In this document: one piece after another, positions 63,551 to 64,000 of the stretch
Layout of the letters: the number at the start of each line of letters is the position of its first letter
Numbering within the stretch: position 1 is the stretch's first letter
From: Fontibacterium meridianamericanum
GTDB taxonomy: Bacteria > Pseudomonadota > Alphaproteobacteria > Pelagibacterales > Pelagibacteraceae
DNA: 64,000 bases
Direction: 5' to 3'
Assembly: GCA_965235635.1 (NCBI GenBank)
Contig: CBDDYR010000001.1
Coordinates: 248,001 to 312,000 of the forward strand
The notes under the pieces: model-generated
The model's input: the letters and a program-made list of their open reading frames with translations, nothing else
The model's database searches: none
Told to the model about the DNA's origin: nothing
Made by a program: the position numbers and the translations under genes

Positions 63551-64000
63551 TTAGTTTTTTAATCCACAAATGTCTCTGCTGCATGGTTTTTCTAAAATCT
63601 TCCAGCAACGAGAGCATTTTTGTCCTTTAGCCTTTAGTATTTTAACAGCTACTCCTTCGACATCTTTTAATGAAAATAAATCATTTTGATTAATAAAAGA
63701 TTCTGCTCTTGCTTCTGAACATATAAAAATTTCACTAAGATCTTCTCCTTTTATAAGATTTAGATATTCATCTTTTAAATAAACAATGACATTTGCTTCT
63801 AAGTTAGAACCAATAATCTTCTTATTTCTAATATCTTCTATGGCCGCATTAACAACTTGTTTAACTTTCTTAATCCCAATCCACTTATTTTTGATTTCAG
63901 AATTATTCCAAATCGAAGGTATAACTGAAAAATCCTGTAGATGAATACTTTTATAATTTTTATTTTTAATTACCTGATAAGCCTCTTCAGTAGTGAAAGC
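63551..64000 (-). CDS. ileS: isoleucyl-tRNA synthetase, 3' end (runs off window)
   Basis: An open frame enters at the right edge and ends with TAA at 63551. The visible 149 residues are the C-terminal anticodon-binding region and zinc ribbon of a class Ia IleRS: SIHLQDFSVIPSIWNN, then KKVKQVVNAAIEDIRNKKII, GSNLEANVIVYL and the zinc site KCSRCWKILEKPCSRDIC with four cysteines. The ileS-lspA adjacency supports the call. The catalytic part lies outside the window. Confidence 0.93.
   Translation of the reverse strand, partial: AFTTEEAYQVIKNKNYKSIHLQDFSVIPSIWNNSEIKNKWIGIKKVKQVVNAAIEDIRNKKIIGSNLEANVIVYLKDEYLNLIKGEDLSEIFICSEARAESFINQNDLFSLKDVEGVAVKILKAKGQKCSRCWKILEKPCSRDICGLKN

Noticed and set aside
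1..64000. Mobile elements, prophage, CRISPR or toxin-antitoxin loci
   Set aside because: No transposase, integrase, spaced direct repeats or paired small genes were seen; gene order looks like core chromosome throughout.

Overview
The window is one very AT-rich stretch of a streamlined alphaproteobacterial chromosome, most likely from the SAR11 / Pelagibacterales group (Candidatus Pelagibacter-like). The clues are extreme AT bias in coding and non-coding DNA, Lys/Asn/Ile-rich proteins, almost no intergenic space, overlapping gene ends, a CcrM-type cell-cycle methylase, an alphaproteobacterial bc1 / aa3 oxidase gene set with the small CoxF protein, the mutY-dciA-dsbA-smc order, and an F0 operon separate from F1. 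Intact threonine, branched-chain, purine and isoprenoid genes argue against a Rickettsia-like obligate parasite. The lineage call is inferred from gene content and was not tested by alignment. I see no prophage, insertion sequence, CRISPR array, integron or other accessory island. No gene-free stretch reaches 300 bases; the largest gaps are 37728-37877 and 13639-13749.

Layout. 1-9.1 kb: end of an ELM1-like gene, trxB, a frame-broken aspC-type aminotransferase, then a tight uvrB-folM-folB-uvrC-pgsA run mixing nucleotide excision repair with folate and phospholipid synthesis, then ilvE. 9.2-11.6 kb: a MarR / OmpR-type regulator / sensor kinase operon. 11.6-18 kb: ubiK, lgt, a MidA-like methyltransferase, pgeF behind a possibly structured RNA leader, prs, rplY, pth, ychF. 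17.9-20.6 kb: petABC (cytochrome bc1). 20.6-28 kb: trmL, hemF, greA, the CCA enzyme, an acetyltransferase, tRNA-Gln, ispE, a TPR protein, a uracil-DNA-glycosylase-like protein, rnhB. 28-35 kb: ccrM, a flavin monooxygenase, mutY, dciA, a dsbA-like gene and an unusually short smc. 35-40 kb: the ATP synthase F0 operon, a CDGSH protein, ispH, thrB, rnhA. 40-47 kb: coxB-coxA-ctaB-coxF-ctaG-coxC-surf1-thrC, all on the minus strand. 47-56 kb: tldD, rsmE, ubiA, pmbA and the lipid A / LPS genes msbA, waaA, lpxK and an acyltransferase. 56-64 kb: an M23 peptidase, a DUF2093 protein, xseA, purD, tadA, rluB, rsmD, pgi, a DUF3035 lipoprotein, lspA and the 3' end of ileS.

The respiratory genes form one functional theme: bc1 passes electrons through cytochrome c to the aa3 oxidase, and the resulting proton gradient drives the F0 sector. 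UbiA, UbiK and possibly the flavin monooxygenase supply quinone. Four genes carry frame breaks (aspC, rsmE, msbA, waaA). Most are single extra bases outside homopolymers, and they cluster at 52.69-54.07 kb. Because reading is restored right after each break, I favour insertion-type sequencing or assembly error over real gene decay.

Most worth a second look: a short SMC with no recognisable hinge, a cysteine-free uracil-DNA-glycosylase relative with altered active-site motifs, a possible structured RNA before pgeF, a palindrome over the marR promoter, a GANTC site inside the ccrM promoter, a 35-residue CoxF protein, and divergent gene pairs with no room for promoters.
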